DNA from: Marinoscillum furvescens DSM 4134
GTDB lineage: Bacteria; Bacteroidota; Bacteroidia; Cytophagales; Cyclobacteriaceae
Length of the DNA stretch: 50,284 bases
Assembly (NCBI RefSeq): GCF_003386095.1
Contig: NZ_QREG01000032.1
Location: 1-50,284, forward strand
Reading direction: 5' to 3'
The notes beneath the pieces were generated by a model. That model saw nothing but the letters and a program-made list of their open reading frames with translations, made no database searches and had not been told where the DNA came from. Positions 24,468-33,084 of the stretch are shown one piece after another. Both the position numbers and the translations under genes were made by a program. The stretch's first letter is position 1. Each line of letters starts with the position of its first letter.

Positions 24468-26666
24468 ATGACAGTAATAAAAACTCGAATCAATAGACGC
24501 TCATTTCTTAAAGTAAGTTCGGCAGGTAGTGCCGGACTGATGATCAGCTTTAGCTGGCTGGCTTCCTGTACTCCCGGTACCAAAACCCTGGAAATACCTG
24601 AAGAGTGGTACGACCTCAATGCCTACATCAAGATCGGCAATAATGGCGTAGTGACGCTTTTTTCTCCTAATCCGGAAATCGGACAAAATGTAAAGACTTC
24701 TATGCCCATGATCATAGCCGAAGAGCTAGATGTGGATTGGAAGCAGGTCATCGTAGAGCAGGCCACCCTCAATACCGATAAATTTGATCGCCAGCTGGCC
24801 GGTGGCAGCCAATCCATACGCCATGGCTGGGATGGGCTGCGCATGGCGGGAGCTACGGCTAGACGCATGCTTATGGAAGCAGCCGCAAAAAGATGGCAGG
24901 TTTCTGTAGATGGCCTCACAGCAGAGAAAGGCATCATTACTAATCCTGCTATAGGTGACCAGCTGGGCTATGGTGACGTGGCATTGGATGCCTCCAATCT
25001 TGAAGTACCCGAAGAAGTGGAGCTAAAGGAGATCAAAGATTTTCAGCTTATCGGTAAGCGGGTGAAAAATGTGGATGCCAAAAAGATAGTGACTGGCCAG
25101 CCGCTTTTCGGTATAGACTATGCTGGCGATGAAGCTACTAAAGTTGCCATGATCGTTCACCCTCCGGCCTTTGGTATGAAGCTGAAGTCTATGAACGATG
25201 ACGAGGTGAAAGCTATGCCCGGCATTCATGAGGTGGTCCGAATCAATACTTCGCTGGAGGAGCCGCAGTGGTCAGATACCAATGCTTTCAATGAACTGGT
25301 GGCGGTAGTAGGAACTACCACCTGGGAGGTAATGAAGGCCAAGCAGGCCTTGCAGCTAGAATGGGAAGCTGATGGTTCGTTAGAAAACACGACCGATCAT
25401 GAGTTTGCCATGAAGGACTCTATGGAGCAAATGGAAGGGCATGTAGCGCGAGAAGATGGTGACGTGTCTAAAGCATTTGCTGAAGCCGATGAAATAGTAG
25501 AGCGCACGTATACAGCTCCTTTTTTGGCTCACAACACGATGGAGCCGATGAATTTTTATGCAAATGTCTCGGCGGATAAAGCTGAGCTCGTGGGGCCAAT
25601 TCAGACGCCCGAAAACCTTCGCGAGTCTGCTTCCAAGCTGTTGGGAATTCCAGAAGCTAACATTACGGTGGATATGACCCGAATGGGAGGAGGCTTTGGA
25701 CGCAGATTGTATGGGCATTTCGGACTAGAAGCTGCCGCAATCTCTCAAGCTATCCAAGGACCCGTAAAACTTGTGTACACACGCGAGGATGACATGACTC
25801 AGGGGACCTACCGCCCGGCATACCGGGTGACCTATCGTGCCGGACTAGATAAGGAAAAGAATCTGGTGGCATTTGAAGCCAAAGGCACAGGTATACCTGG
25901 AAGTCCGCTCTTCGCCAACCGCTTCCCTGCGGGTACGGTGGATTATTACAAAGTGACCAACTACTGGGTGAATACCAATATTTCCACAGGAGCATGGCGT
26001 GCACCACGCTCTAATTTTACAGCGGGTGCAGAGCAGGCATTTTTGGATGAGGTAGCGGAGGCTGCAGGGAAAGACCCGATTGATTTCCGCTTGGAATTGT
26101 TTGATCGGGCTATCAAAAATCCCGTGGGTGAGAAAAATGACTATGACCCTGAACGCTATGCTGGCGTACTACGTGCGGTCAGGGAGCAAGCCAATTGGGG
26201 TGAAAACAAGCCAGGGGTATACCGAGGAGTGGCGGCTTACTACTGCCACAACTCTTATGTAGCGCAGGTAATGGATGTGGTAAAAGATGGGGACAACCTA
26301 CCCAAAATCCAAAAGATCTGGTGTGCGGTAGATTGTGGGATTGTCGTCAACCTGGAAGGGGCCATCAATCAGGTAGAGGGGGGCATGATCGATGGGATCG
26401 GGCATGCGCTCTATAGTCAGATGACCTTCGAAAACGGTACTCCGCAGCAAAACAATTTTGATGGCTATCGTCTGATTCGAAATCAGGAAGCCCAGATGGA
26501 TATCGACGTGCATTTTGTGAAAAACGACAAACATCCCACCGGTCTGGGTGAGCCTTCACTGCCGCCAGTGATTGGTGCTTTGGCCAATGCACTGTATCAG
26601 GCTACTGGTCGGCGGTTTTATGAGCAGCCTTTCGCGCTGGAGTACGAAAAGGTCCAGATGGGGTAG
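24468..26666 (+). CDS. Molybdopterin-binding subunit of aldehyde/isoquinoline oxidoreductase family (IorB-like), Tat-exported
   Basis: 732 aa. A twin-arginine signal NRRSFLKVSSAGSAG is followed by a possible lipobox (SWLASC), so the enzyme works outside the cytoplasm. Two aldehyde-oxidase/xanthine-dehydrogenase Mo-binding regions follow: an N-terminal GGSQSIRHGWDGLRMAGA, a central MGGGFGRRLYGHFGLEAA, and a C-terminal GLGEPSLPPVIGALANALY with the conserved active-site Glu. Length fits the IorB class (~700-750) rather than full XDH. Substrate is unknown (aldehyde or N-heterocycle). It is the last gene of the five-gene operon that also encodes sulfuration and cofactor-modification proteins. Confidence 0.93.
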   Translation: MTVIKTRINRRSFLKVSSAGSAGLMISFSWLASCTPGTKTLEIPEEWYDLNAYIKIGNNGVVTLFSPNPEIGQNVKTSMPMIIAEELDVDWKQVIVEQATLNTDKFDRQLAGGSQSIRHGWDGLRMAGATARRMLMEAAAKRWQVSVDGLTAEKGIITNPAIGDQLGYGDVALDASNLEVPEEVELKEIKDFQLIGKRVKNVDAKKIVTGQPLFGIDYAGDEATKVAMIVHPPAFGMKLKSMNDDEVKAMPGIHEVVRINTSLEEPQWSDTNAFNELVAVVGTTTWEVMKAKQALQLEWEADGSLENTTDHEFAMKDSMEQMEGHVAREDGDVSKAFAEADEIVERTYTAPFLAHNTMEPMNFYANVSADKAELVGPIQTPENLRESASKLLGIPEANITVDMTRMGGGFGRRLYGHFGLEAAAISQAIQGPVKLVYTREDDMTQGTYRPAYRVTYRAGLDKEKNLVAFEAKGTGIPGSPLFANRFPAGTVDYYKVTNYWVNTNISTGAWRAPRSNFTAGAEQAFLDEVAEAAGKDPIDFRLELFDRAIKNPVGEKNDYDPERYAGVLRAVREQANWGENKPGVYRGVAAYYCHNSYVAQVMDVVKDGDNLPKIQKIWCAVDCGIVVNLEGAINQVEGGMIDGIGHALYSQMTFENGTPQQNNFDGYRLIRNQEAQMDIDVHFVKNDKHPTGLGEPSLPPVIGALANALYQATGRRFYEQPFALEYEKVQMG

Positions 26667-26713
26667 AAGTATTTAGAAGCCTTGAAAGGTTGATTCCCAT
26701 TGAAAGTCCTGTC

Positions 26714-27004
26714 TTACGGAGTTTTATTAGGAATCGATCTTTTGAGGAATTTTTTTGAGATCAGGAATAGATAGTGGTTTTTAGACTCCTCAACTGCACT
26801 AACTATTTTTTTGCTGAGATATTCGGTATAGTCCTTTTTGAGGTCGTAACCATCTTCTATTTGAATGCAACCAATTAGGCTTTCCACAAGAGATGGGATT
26901 GTTTTTTCGATGTGATGTGCGTCAGATTTGAGGCTTGCCCTATTTAGGGGAGAAGGATCATTTATATTGGGGAGAGATTTTCTTTTCTTCATAAGGATGA
27001 ACAC
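26714..27004 (-). CDS. Small orphan protein, 96 aa
   Basis: Lys-rich, hydrophilic, probably helical; no signal or membrane segment. It starts at ATG 27004 or, equally likely, at the in-frame ATG 26992 (MKKRKSLPN). No family recognised. It is divergent from the DUF3592-like gene with a 53-nt A+T-rich spacer, and convergent with the molybdenum operon. Base composition is A+T-richer than the operon before it. Confidence 0.45.
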   Translation of the reverse strand: MFILMKKRKSLPNINDPSPLNRASLKSDAHHIEKTIPSLVESLIGCIQIEDGYDLKKDYTEYLSKKIVSAVEESKNHYLFLISKKFLKRSIPNKTP

Positions 27005-27057
27005 CTACTTTACAATTATAATATTAATATAATCGAGTTTTGATTTTTTAAGTTTCT

Positions 27058-27867
27058 ATGAAGGATGGCAAAAAAGTAAATGGACGGCATGTAAGACCGG
27101 TTACGGTGTTTTCATTAATGAAGAAAAGGCCGATTCATTTTATTTATTCCCTGGTTGCGATAATTCTGCCTTTGTTTGTCACTTCAATATTTATCCTGGT
27201 GCTGAGTTTGATTAACTCAGACATTCCGAATGTAGATGAAAAATACCTCATAAATAATGGGACTTATGTAGAAGGGAAAGTGACAAAGATCGAAAGCCAA
27301 CAAAATGTGACTATAAATGGACAAAACCCAATGTTGGTCAGCTATCAATATAGTGCTGGGGATAGTATTGCTAATGGTATTTTTAGAACACTTGACCCCA
27401 AAGCTTTAGAGCAACTGGATACGGGAGTTGCTGTTACCGTGAGCTATGATGGAGGTGGTTCAGTTCTTGTTGATTTTGAGCCTTTTCATTTTCCGGTTCG
27501 AATCATAGTGTTGGTAGTTTGTCCCATTTTTTTTATCGGCTTGATATCGTCAGGGCTTTTGTATCTGAGAATAAAAAAGGAATTGCATCTCTACCGTTTT
27601 GGTGAGGTGGGATCTGCTGAGGTAACTTCAGTTACTAGTAATAGCATTCTACCATTTCCGTTTTTCAAACATCTATGGCATGTACATTATCGGTATGAAA
27701 GTGCCGATGGGTCAAGTCTGGAGGGAGTTTCCATTACAGATGATCAATCATTTAAGAACAAGGTACAGCAAGGAGATCAGGTTCAGATTTTTCTATCTAA
27801 AAGCGATTACTCAAAAAGCTGCTTGATCCCAAAGCTCGAAGCAGTTCGAAACGGTTGGGATTTGTGA
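27058..27867 (+). CDS. DUF3592-like membrane protein
   Basis: 269 aa with two clear membrane helices (~30-52 and ~143-168). Between them, and again after the second, lie small beta domains of the DUF3592 type: GTYVEGKVTKIESQQNV... LVSYQYSAGDS... VTVSYDGG, then EVGSAEVTSVTSNS... VHYRYESADGS... VQIFLSKSD. Such proteins occur singly in many Bacteroidota; function unknown. The start at ATG 27058 gives a basic cytoplasmic N-terminus of ~25 residues. No operon partner. Confidence 0.65.
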   Translation: MKDGKKVNGRHVRPVTVFSLMKKRPIHFIYSLVAIILPLFVTSIFILVLSLINSDIPNVDEKYLINNGTYVEGKVTKIESQQNVTINGQNPMLVSYQYSAGDSIANGIFRTLDPKALEQLDTGVAVTVSYDGGGSVLVDFEPFHFPVRIIVLVVCPIFFIGLISSGLLYLRIKKELHLYRFGEVGSAEVTSVTSNSILPFPFFKHLWHVHYRYESADGSSLEGVSITDDQSFKNKVQQGDQVQIFLSKSDYSKSCLIPKLEAVRNGWDL

Positions 27868-27899
27868 ATCAAGTTAGTTATCAACTGTAAAAAACTCGA

Positions 27900-28199
27900 T
27901 TAAGCTTCTTTTTCCCGCTTAAACACCTTTGCATCAGCCACAAATGTGCCGAAGGGAATGAGCGAGGCTGCCAGTACTAGTAGTGAAGTCACTAGCGGCC
28001 AGCGATAGATGCGGATGCATTGCAGGCAAAAGATGATATACAGGATAAAAAGCCAGCCATGGGCCATGCCCACGATATAGTTGGGCTGAGGGATATCCAT
28101 AGCGTATTTGAGAGGCATGGTGATGCCAAAAAGCAAGTAACTGATGCCTTCCAATATGGCAAAAGTGCGCAATCTTCCAAGTGGTGTTTTGAGTGTCAT
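27900..28199 (-). CDS. DUF3817-family integral membrane protein
   Basis: 99 aa. The start TPLGRLRTFAILEGISYLLF and the central IVGMAHGWLFILYIIFCLQC match DUF3817, a small three-helix membrane family found across bacteria. A charged end (FKREKEA) closes the protein. It is a single gene convergent with the DUF3592-like gene. Role unknown. Confidence 0.82.
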   Translation of the reverse strand: MTLKTPLGRLRTFAILEGISYLLFGITMPLKYAMDIPQPNYIVGMAHGWLFILYIIFCLQCIRIYRWPLVTSLLVLAASLIPFGTFVADAKVFKREKEA

Positions 28200-28382
28200 G
28201 CCTGGTCGTATCTAATTAATCGGGAGCGCAAGTTACATCACGAAAAATGGACGTATCAATGGACAGCTAAAAAAAGAAAAGCCAGTATGAAAGCATCGGA
28301 GGCTGTAACCTTACTAAATTCATACTGGTATTCGTTTGACGCTCCAAAAGAAGCTATAGAAGGTAGTGTTTTCACCAACTCG

Positions 28383-28844
28383 CTAGCAGCATCCCGATCC
28401 GGGGGCACATGAGTTTTGAAGCTCCGAAAGCTTCACTTTTGGTTTAGACGCAGGCACGCCACATTGGTCAGGGGCGAGGCAGGCCGTTTGTGAAGGGGTG
28501 AGGTAAAAAGCACCGTTTCTAAACTCCAGCCCATATTTACCTATCGTTTCGCCCTGATATTCTACTTCTACGTCCAGGTCTTCCAGTTGGAGCACTTCTT
28601 CGGATTTGGCGATGATCTCTGCAAACCGCTGCGCTCCCAGTCGGTGGTCAAAATCATCTGCCGTCCACAGCTGAAGACTGATGACGGATTCTTTGCGCTC
28701 AGTACCTCCACAGTCAATAAAATGCTTGTGCACAGCACCTATCTCGGTTACATGAAAATGTGCAGGCACCAGTTTGCCAGAAGGCTCCACAAAAGTGACT
28801 TCTTTTAACCCTGCCAATGCGCTTTTGATTTCGGATAGTTTCAT
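28383..28844 (-). CDS. DUF6428-like protein with Cys-rich tail
   Basis: 153 aa, cytoplasmic. The motif VPAHFHVTEIGAVHKHFIDC, followed by GGTERKESVISLQLWTADD and DHRLGAQRFAEII, matches a Bacteroidota family I know as DUF6428. The tail carries Cys residues (TACLAPDQCGVP and CAPGSGCC), suggesting metal or metalloid binding; family members are often seen near arsenic-type genes, though none is visible here. The promoter region contains ATTGCAAT (28869-28876), the octamer resembling the elements near the Fur-family gene at 46393. Function unproven. Confidence 0.7.
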   Translation of the reverse strand: MKLSEIKSALAGLKEVTFVEPSGKLVPAHFHVTEIGAVHKHFIDCGGTERKESVISLQLWTADDFDHRLGAQRFAEIIAKSEEVLQLEDLDVEVEYQGETIGKYGLEFRNGAFYLTPSQTACLAPDQCGVPASKPKVKLSELQNSCAPGSGCC

Positions 28845-28963
28845 ATAATTCGCTAAGTTAATTATGTAATTGCAATATTACGATGCATTGTTTGAAACAC
28901 CATGTTATTCGTATGAAGATTTTGTTAGGTCCCAGTCACTAAGGTAGGTAGTTGAAGTGCTCG

Positions 28964-29587
28964 CTATTGCTGGCTAAACAAGCCATGGATCTCCGCATCA
29001 ATGCGCTCCACGATGAGTGCAAAGTCTTCGGGGTTTTCCACAAAATCCAGGTTGTTTACATCGATTACGAGGAGGTTGCCCTGATCATAATCTTTGATCC
29101 ACTCTACATAGTGGTCGTTGAGGTTTTTGAGGTAGTCGATCCGCATGGTGGTCTCGTAAGACCTGCCACGCTTTTGGATTTGATTCACCAGGCGTGGGAT
29201 GTCCGCTTTGAGGTAGATGAGCAGGTCTGGCGCCTTAATGTGCTCCACCATAGAGTTGAACAGGTCTCGGTATGTGCGGTAATCGCGCTCGTTGAGGAGG
29301 TTGGAGCTACGCAGGTTGTTGGCAAAGATGTAAGCGTCTTCGTAAATGGTGCGGTCCTGAATAGAGGAAACACCAGACTCCTGAATGGTCTTAATCTGAT
29401 TAAATCGGCTGTTTAGAAAGTGGATTTGCAGGTGAAAGGCCCACTTTTCCATGTCTTCATAAAAATCCGCCAAATAGGGATTGTCTTCTACACTTTCATA
29501 GAGGACATTCCAGCCGTAGTGATGCCCTAACTTCTCCGCCAGGGTAGTCTTCCCTGATCCTATATTCCCACAAATCGCAATGTACAT
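28964..29587 (-). CDS. Deoxynucleoside kinase
   Basis: 207 aa from the Met at 29587 (MYIAICGNIGSGKTTLAEKL); an upstream in-frame Met at 29635 would add 16 residues before the P-loop and is less likely. P-loop GNIGSGKT (~7-14), ESVEDNPYL, base-recognition DRTIYEDAYIF and a LID with Arg residues (QKRGRSYE) match the dNK family (dGK/dAK-like). It phosphorylates deoxynucleosides for salvage in the cytoplasm. Single gene, followed by no visible terminator. Length is normal. Confidence 0.92.
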   Translation of the reverse strand: MYIAICGNIGSGKTTLAEKLGHHYGWNVLYESVEDNPYLADFYEDMEKWAFHLQIHFLNSRFNQIKTIQESGVSSIQDRTIYEDAYIFANNLRSSNLLNERDYRTYRDLFNSMVEHIKAPDLLIYLKADIPRLVNQIQKRGRSYETTMRIDYLKNLNDHYVEWIKDYDQGNLLVIDVNNLDFVENPEDFALIVERIDAEIHGLFSQQ

Positions 29588-29850
29588 GAGCGCAAAAATA
29601 GAGTACACAGGCTGGTGTGTGGAAGGCTTAGCCAAAAGAAATTTTTAAATAGGATTCCGATGTATTGATGCAGTGAATTTTGGTCGTGAAAAGGTATCTG
29701 ATCATAGCCAGCGCGAAGCAGGCTAGTTAACAGGGTAGGCTACTGGATGTGGCGGAGTGCTTATCTCATGTAGATATCCATTAGCTTTGGCTCTGTCCTA
29801 AGAAATGGCAACAACTTCCTGAGGGCTAAACGTCACATTAACTCATACTT

Positions 29851-30645
29851 ATGAAATCGATTTATTTACCTGTTTTTTTGTTTGCGCTCATGGCGCGATG
29901 TACGCCAACCACAGCTCCTGCAAGTGAGACTCATATCGCTGATCGGGCCTATCATCAGCTCAAAATTTACCATCTGGACTCGGAAGAGCAGGAAATGGCA
30001 CTAGACAGTTACCTGCGCAAAGCGTACTTACCGGCCCTCAAGCGGCACGGATTCCAGGGCGCAGGGGTATTTAAGCTCAGACCGGAGCAAGATACGTTGC
30101 GAAAGACGTATGTGTTACAGTCTTTTTCGGCTTTAGAGGATATTGTAAAACTCGATGAAGTCCTTTTGGCAGATGAGACTTACCTCAAGGCAGGGAGCGC
30201 TTACTTACATGCAGCACATGACAATCCCCCGTATAACCGAATAAGTACTGTGCTTATGAGGGCATTTGCAGACTTTCCATCATTGGTGCCTACTCCGCTT
30301 ACTGGCTTTCGAGCAGACCGTATCTATGAACTACGCAGCTACGAGTCTGCCACAGAGTTTGATTTTAAAAACAAGGTAGACATGTTCAATGCAGGAGGCG
30401 AAGTGAAGCTGTTTGATAAGTTAGGGTTCAATGCTGTGTTTTATGGAGAGGTATTGGCAGGGGCCAGTATGCCAAACCTTATGTATATGACCACATTTGC
30501 TGATCAAAAAAGCCGAGATGATCACTGGAAAGCTTTTGTGGATTCGCCCGAGTGGAACGACCTCAAAGTCTTGCCGGAGTATCAAAACAATGTTTCGCAT
30601 ATAGACATTACTTTTTTGTATCCTACGGCCTATTCGGGTTATTAA
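29851..30645 (+). CDS. NIPSNAP-family exported protein
   Basis: 264 aa with a short lipoprotein-like signal (FLFALMARCTPTT; Cys17). Two NIPSNAP-type ferredoxin-like halves follow: YHQLKIYHLDSEEQEMALDS...AYLPALKRHGFQGAGVF and RIYELRSYESATEFDFKNKV...EVKLFDKLGFNAVFYGEVLA, the latter ending DDHWKAFVDSPEWNDLK. The fold binds hydrophobic or small ligands in other members; role here unknown. Single gene. Confidence 0.87.
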   Translation: MKSIYLPVFLFALMARCTPTTAPASETHIADRAYHQLKIYHLDSEEQEMALDSYLRKAYLPALKRHGFQGAGVFKLRPEQDTLRKTYVLQSFSALEDIVKLDEVLLADETYLKAGSAYLHAAHDNPPYNRISTVLMRAFADFPSLVPTPLTGFRADRIYELRSYESATEFDFKNKVDMFNAGGEVKLFDKLGFNAVFYGEVLAGASMPNLMYMTTFADQKSRDDHWKAFVDSPEWNDLKVLPEYQNNVSHIDITFLYPTAYSGY

Positions 30646-30737
30646 GCTCACATACAATTAATTCACAGGTTGAACCTTAATGCATAATTCCATTGGGTCA
30701 TCCTGTTAAACCTAAAGGTGTAAGCCACCAGTAATTT

Positions 30738-31049
30738 ATGATTGTTTCCATTGCATTTGTATTGGTTTTAGTAGCTGTCATATTTGTATTTGCGCAAGAC
30801 CAAAATGTGCGTAGAAAGCGAATAGTGAATGGATTGATGATAGCCAATACGGGACTGTTCCTGTTGCCATTGGTTTATGCATATCTAGCATCAGGTGGGG
30901 GCAATATGTGGGATGAAAACGGGCCAGGGGTAGTTCTTTGGGTTTACATGCTGCTCTTGCCTGCATGTGGTTTGTTGCAGTTTTTGCTGGTTGTGCTTAA
31001 GGTTGTCTTTCACTTTATGAGCAAGTCAAAAGCGCAGCATGAGCTTTAA
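30738..31049 (+). CDS. Small membrane protein, 103 aa
   Basis: Three predicted membrane helices (residues ~1-19, ~32-54, ~64-92) joined by a basic loop (QDQNVRRKRIVN) and a short Gly/Asp loop. Ends with KSKAQHEL. No family recognised. Single gene convergent with azoR; a hairpin immediately after the stop probably serves both genes. Confidence 0.6.
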   Translation: MIVSIAFVLVLVAVIFVFAQDQNVRRKRIVNGLMIANTGLFLLPLVYAYLASGGGNMWDENGPGVVLWVYMLLLPACGLLQFLLVVLKVVFHFMSKSKAQHEL

Positions 31050-31083
31050 GGGGTTGGAGTTTTTTCCATTTACGTCCAACCCC
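31050..31083. terminator. Hairpin between convergent genes
   Basis: Arms GGGGTTGGA (31050-31058) and TCCAACCCC (31075-31083), 9 bp, 16-nt loop. It begins at the last base of the small membrane gene and ends 11 nt before the azoreductase stop; probable bidirectional terminator, without long T-runs. Confidence 0.6.
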
Positions 31084-31094
31084 CTAATCATTGC

Positions 31095-31733
31095 CTAAAT
31101 TAGCTTGCTGACGAGCTCAGGTATTTGTTGAAACGCACGAGCTTTAGACTGCTCATGGCGCAGATCCTTGAATTCCTGATATTCGATACCGATTTGGTGA
31201 AAGTTTTTAACAGTATCTACTCCCAGATAGTGCGCGCAGCTTTTGATGTGTGGTACCAGATGATTGTGGTTTGATCTGCTACCACCTGGCTGAAAATCAA
31301 ACTCTCCGGATGAGGTAAATACTACTGCTATTTTACCCGATAAAATGGGCCGTATTGGTTCGTCTCCCCTCGATAGATCAAATGAAAAGGTTTTATTTAC
31401 CCTGGCTACCTGATCAATCCAGGCTTTGAGTACAGCAGGCATACCGTAGTTGTACATGGGTGCTCCGATGATCAGGAGGTCAGCATGTCTGACTTGCTGA
31501 ATATAGTTGTCTGATTTTTCAAGAGCAGCTTTTTGAGTTACCGTAAGCCTTTTTCTACTGAACGCCCCTGCGATCCATTCGGGAGTAACGAAAGGAGGGT
31601 TGTCATTTACCAGGTCCAAAGTGGTAAGTTTAAAGTTAATTTTTTGTGCCAGTGACTGAATAAATTGAGCTGAAAGCTGACGGGTGAGCGATCGGTCCAT
31701 ACTGGCGCTCGATTGGATGCTTAGTACCTTCAT
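31095..31733 (-). CDS. azoR: FMN-dependent NADH-azoreductase (flavodoxin fold)
   Basis: 212 aa from ATG 31733 (MKVLSIQSSASMDRSLTRQL), preferred over an upstream in-frame Met because the flavodoxin-fold strand starts there. Phosphate-loop SSASMDRS, FMN-contact APMYNYGMPAVLKAWIDQV and the loop TSSGEFDFQPGG match AzoR. It reduces quinones or azo compounds with NADH in the cytoplasm. It lies 53 nt downstream of a Crp-family regulator gene in the same direction; a 16-bp palindrome (31776-31791) lies 42 nt before its start. Confidence 0.88.
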   Translation of the reverse strand: MKVLSIQSSASMDRSLTRQLSAQFIQSLAQKINFKLTTLDLVNDNPPFVTPEWIAGAFSRKRLTVTQKAALEKSDNYIQQVRHADLLIIGAPMYNYGMPAVLKAWIDQVARVNKTFSFDLSRGDEPIRPILSGKIAVVFTSSGEFDFQPGGSRSNHNHLVPHIKSCAHYLGVDTVKNFHQIGIEYQEFKDLRHEQSKARAFQQIPELVSKLI

Positions 31734-31775
31734 GTTTTTTTGGTGGCAAAGTTTCAGTATTGCCAAGCCAATTGC

Positions 31776-31791
31776 CTTGAACTAGTTCAAG
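31776..31791. promoter_or_regulatory. 16-bp perfect palindrome upstream of azoR
   Basis: CTTGAACTAGTTCAAG, overlapping the stop codon of the Crp-family gene and 42 nt before the azoR start. Flanks AATTGC (31770-31775) and GCAATT (31795-31800) extend the symmetry imperfectly. Plausible operator for a dimeric regulator controlling azoR. Confidence 0.5.
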
Positions 31792-32362
31792 ATCGCAATT
31801 GTGACCGGATTTTGCTGAGCATTTCGGCAGACATCCCAAGGTATGAAGCAATCAGGTATTGGGGAATTCGGGCATTAAGCTGAGGGTATTCTTTCAAAAA
31901 GGAAAGGTAACGTTCTTGTGCCGAAAGCGCATTTCGGTGGTAAATTCTGCGAGTAAGCGCGGCACTATGCGACTGTAGGATTAGCCGAAAGTAGCGCTCC
32001 ATTGTGGGGTATGCTTCAAGAAGTAGCTCGAAATTTTTGTGAGATAGTTTGACTACTTCACAATCTTCTAAAGCCTGGATGGTCATATAGGAGGGGCTCT
32101 GGTGATGGAAGCTATGAAGGTCTGTGGCCCACCAATCGTCGATTGCGAAGAAGATAATTTCTTCCTTATGGGTGGACTTGTTATGAATGGAAGCCTTAAG
32201 ACTTCCTTTCAATACAAAAGTGTCAAATTTGCACACTTGTCCACTTTGTAATAGAAATTGACCTTTTTTTAGTTGATCACTTTTCCAGTACGAGGTAAGC
32301 TTATTGAGGTCTTTGTCTGGAAGACTTAGGTGTTGCGCTATATTGGCTAACAAGAGTTTCAT
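31787..32362 (-). CDS. Crp/Fnr-family transcription regulator
   Basis: 191 aa from ATG 32362 (MKLLLANIAQHLSLPDKDLN); the longer frame to 32404 adds unlikely residues. Cyclic-nucleotide-binding beta-roll at ~25-115 (KKGQFLLQSGQVCKFDTFVL, GSLKASI, DCEVVKLS), a dimer helix, and a C-terminal HTH (NARIPQYLIASYLGMSAEML). The cAMP phosphate-binding RxA-type signature is not evident, so the ligand is unknown; Bacteroidota members of this type often control neighbouring oxidoreductase genes. It probably regulates the downstream azoR. Confidence 0.85.
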   Translation of the reverse strand: MKLLLANIAQHLSLPDKDLNKLTSYWKSDQLKKGQFLLQSGQVCKFDTFVLKGSLKASIHNKSTHKEEIIFFAIDDWWATDLHSFHHQSPSYMTIQALEDCEVVKLSHKNFELLLEAYPTMERYFRLILQSHSAALTRRIYHRNALSAQERYLSFLKEYPQLNARIPQYLIASYLGMSAEMLSKIRSQLRS

Positions 32363-32459
32363 TTGACAGTGAGGATTCCCTAAGTGCCCGAAATTACAAC
32401 GCAAAATTCAAAACGAAGGAGACTTTTCTTGAATTGAAAATTCTTGGAACTACCAAAAA

Positions 32460-32480
32460 GCCCCGAGCGGTGCTCGGGGC
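32460..32480 (-). terminator. Rho-independent terminator
   Basis: Perfect 9-bp stem GCCCCGAGC / GCTCGGGGC with 3-nt loop, 6 nt after the stop of the leftward gene 32487-32990, followed on the minus strand by TTTTT. Confidence 0.9.
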
Positions 32481-32486
32481 CTTCAT

Positions 32487-32990
32487 TTAGCTGTTGACCA
32501 GTTTTCTCGCTTTCAGTACTTCGTTGATACGCGCTTCCCAGTCGCGTATGAGTTTGAGCTGTCCATTGGGCTGGATCTGCTCATCAGCATCAAAAAACGT
32601 AACCCGTGTGGGTGGTGTTTGAGCGTGTTGCGGTATAAATGCAAGTTCTAGTTTTTCATATACCGTCTCTCTTTTCTTACCTGCTTTGATTGTACGTCGC
32701 CTGGTCATCACCTCGCACCTATCGATGGCATCCAGAGGAATCGCTTCTTCTTGCATTTTCCCATTTCTATACTTGTAGTAAAACACATAGTTGTTTGAAG
32801 CAGAAATGCCTATGACGAAATCCATGCTCACTTCCTTTGCTGCTAATTCACAGTGGTAAGAGTCGGCCAGTGCCTGTAGTCCATTGATTAAGTTTTGTTC
32901 ATTGAGTTGTTTGCTTTTTCGCATGAGAAAAAACGGTATAATACATAGGGCGACTGTGATCAACCCAATGACGATTGTTCCTATATCCAT
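32487..32990 (-). CDS. Membrane-anchored orphan protein, 167 aa
   Basis: Start chosen at ATG 32990 (MDIGTIVIGLITVALCIIPF), which gives a clean N-terminal membrane helix; the longer frame to 33056 adds basic non-native residues. After the helix, a cytoplasmic region predicts a helix then beta strands (ASNNYVFYYKYRNGKMQEEA, DRCEVMTRRRTIKAGKKRET). It may be a PH-like fold. No family named. Ends before a strong terminator; the gene before it (33085-33447) runs in the same direction with a ~95-nt gap. Confidence 0.65.
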   Translation of the reverse strand: MDIGTIVIGLITVALCIIPFFLMRKSKQLNEQNLINGLQALADSYHCELAAKEVSMDFVIGISASNNYVFYYKYRNGKMQEEAIPLDAIDRCEVMTRRRTIKAGKKRETVYEKLELAFIPQHAQTPPTRVTFFDADEQIQPNGQLKLIRDWEARINEVLKARKLVNS

Positions 32991-33084
32991 TTGCTTGAAA
33001 GTTTTGATGTAAAAAAGATGTCGGCGTGGATGCCGAAAATCATAGTAATCGCACAATCAGTGCGTTCAATACGTGTAGGCCTAC

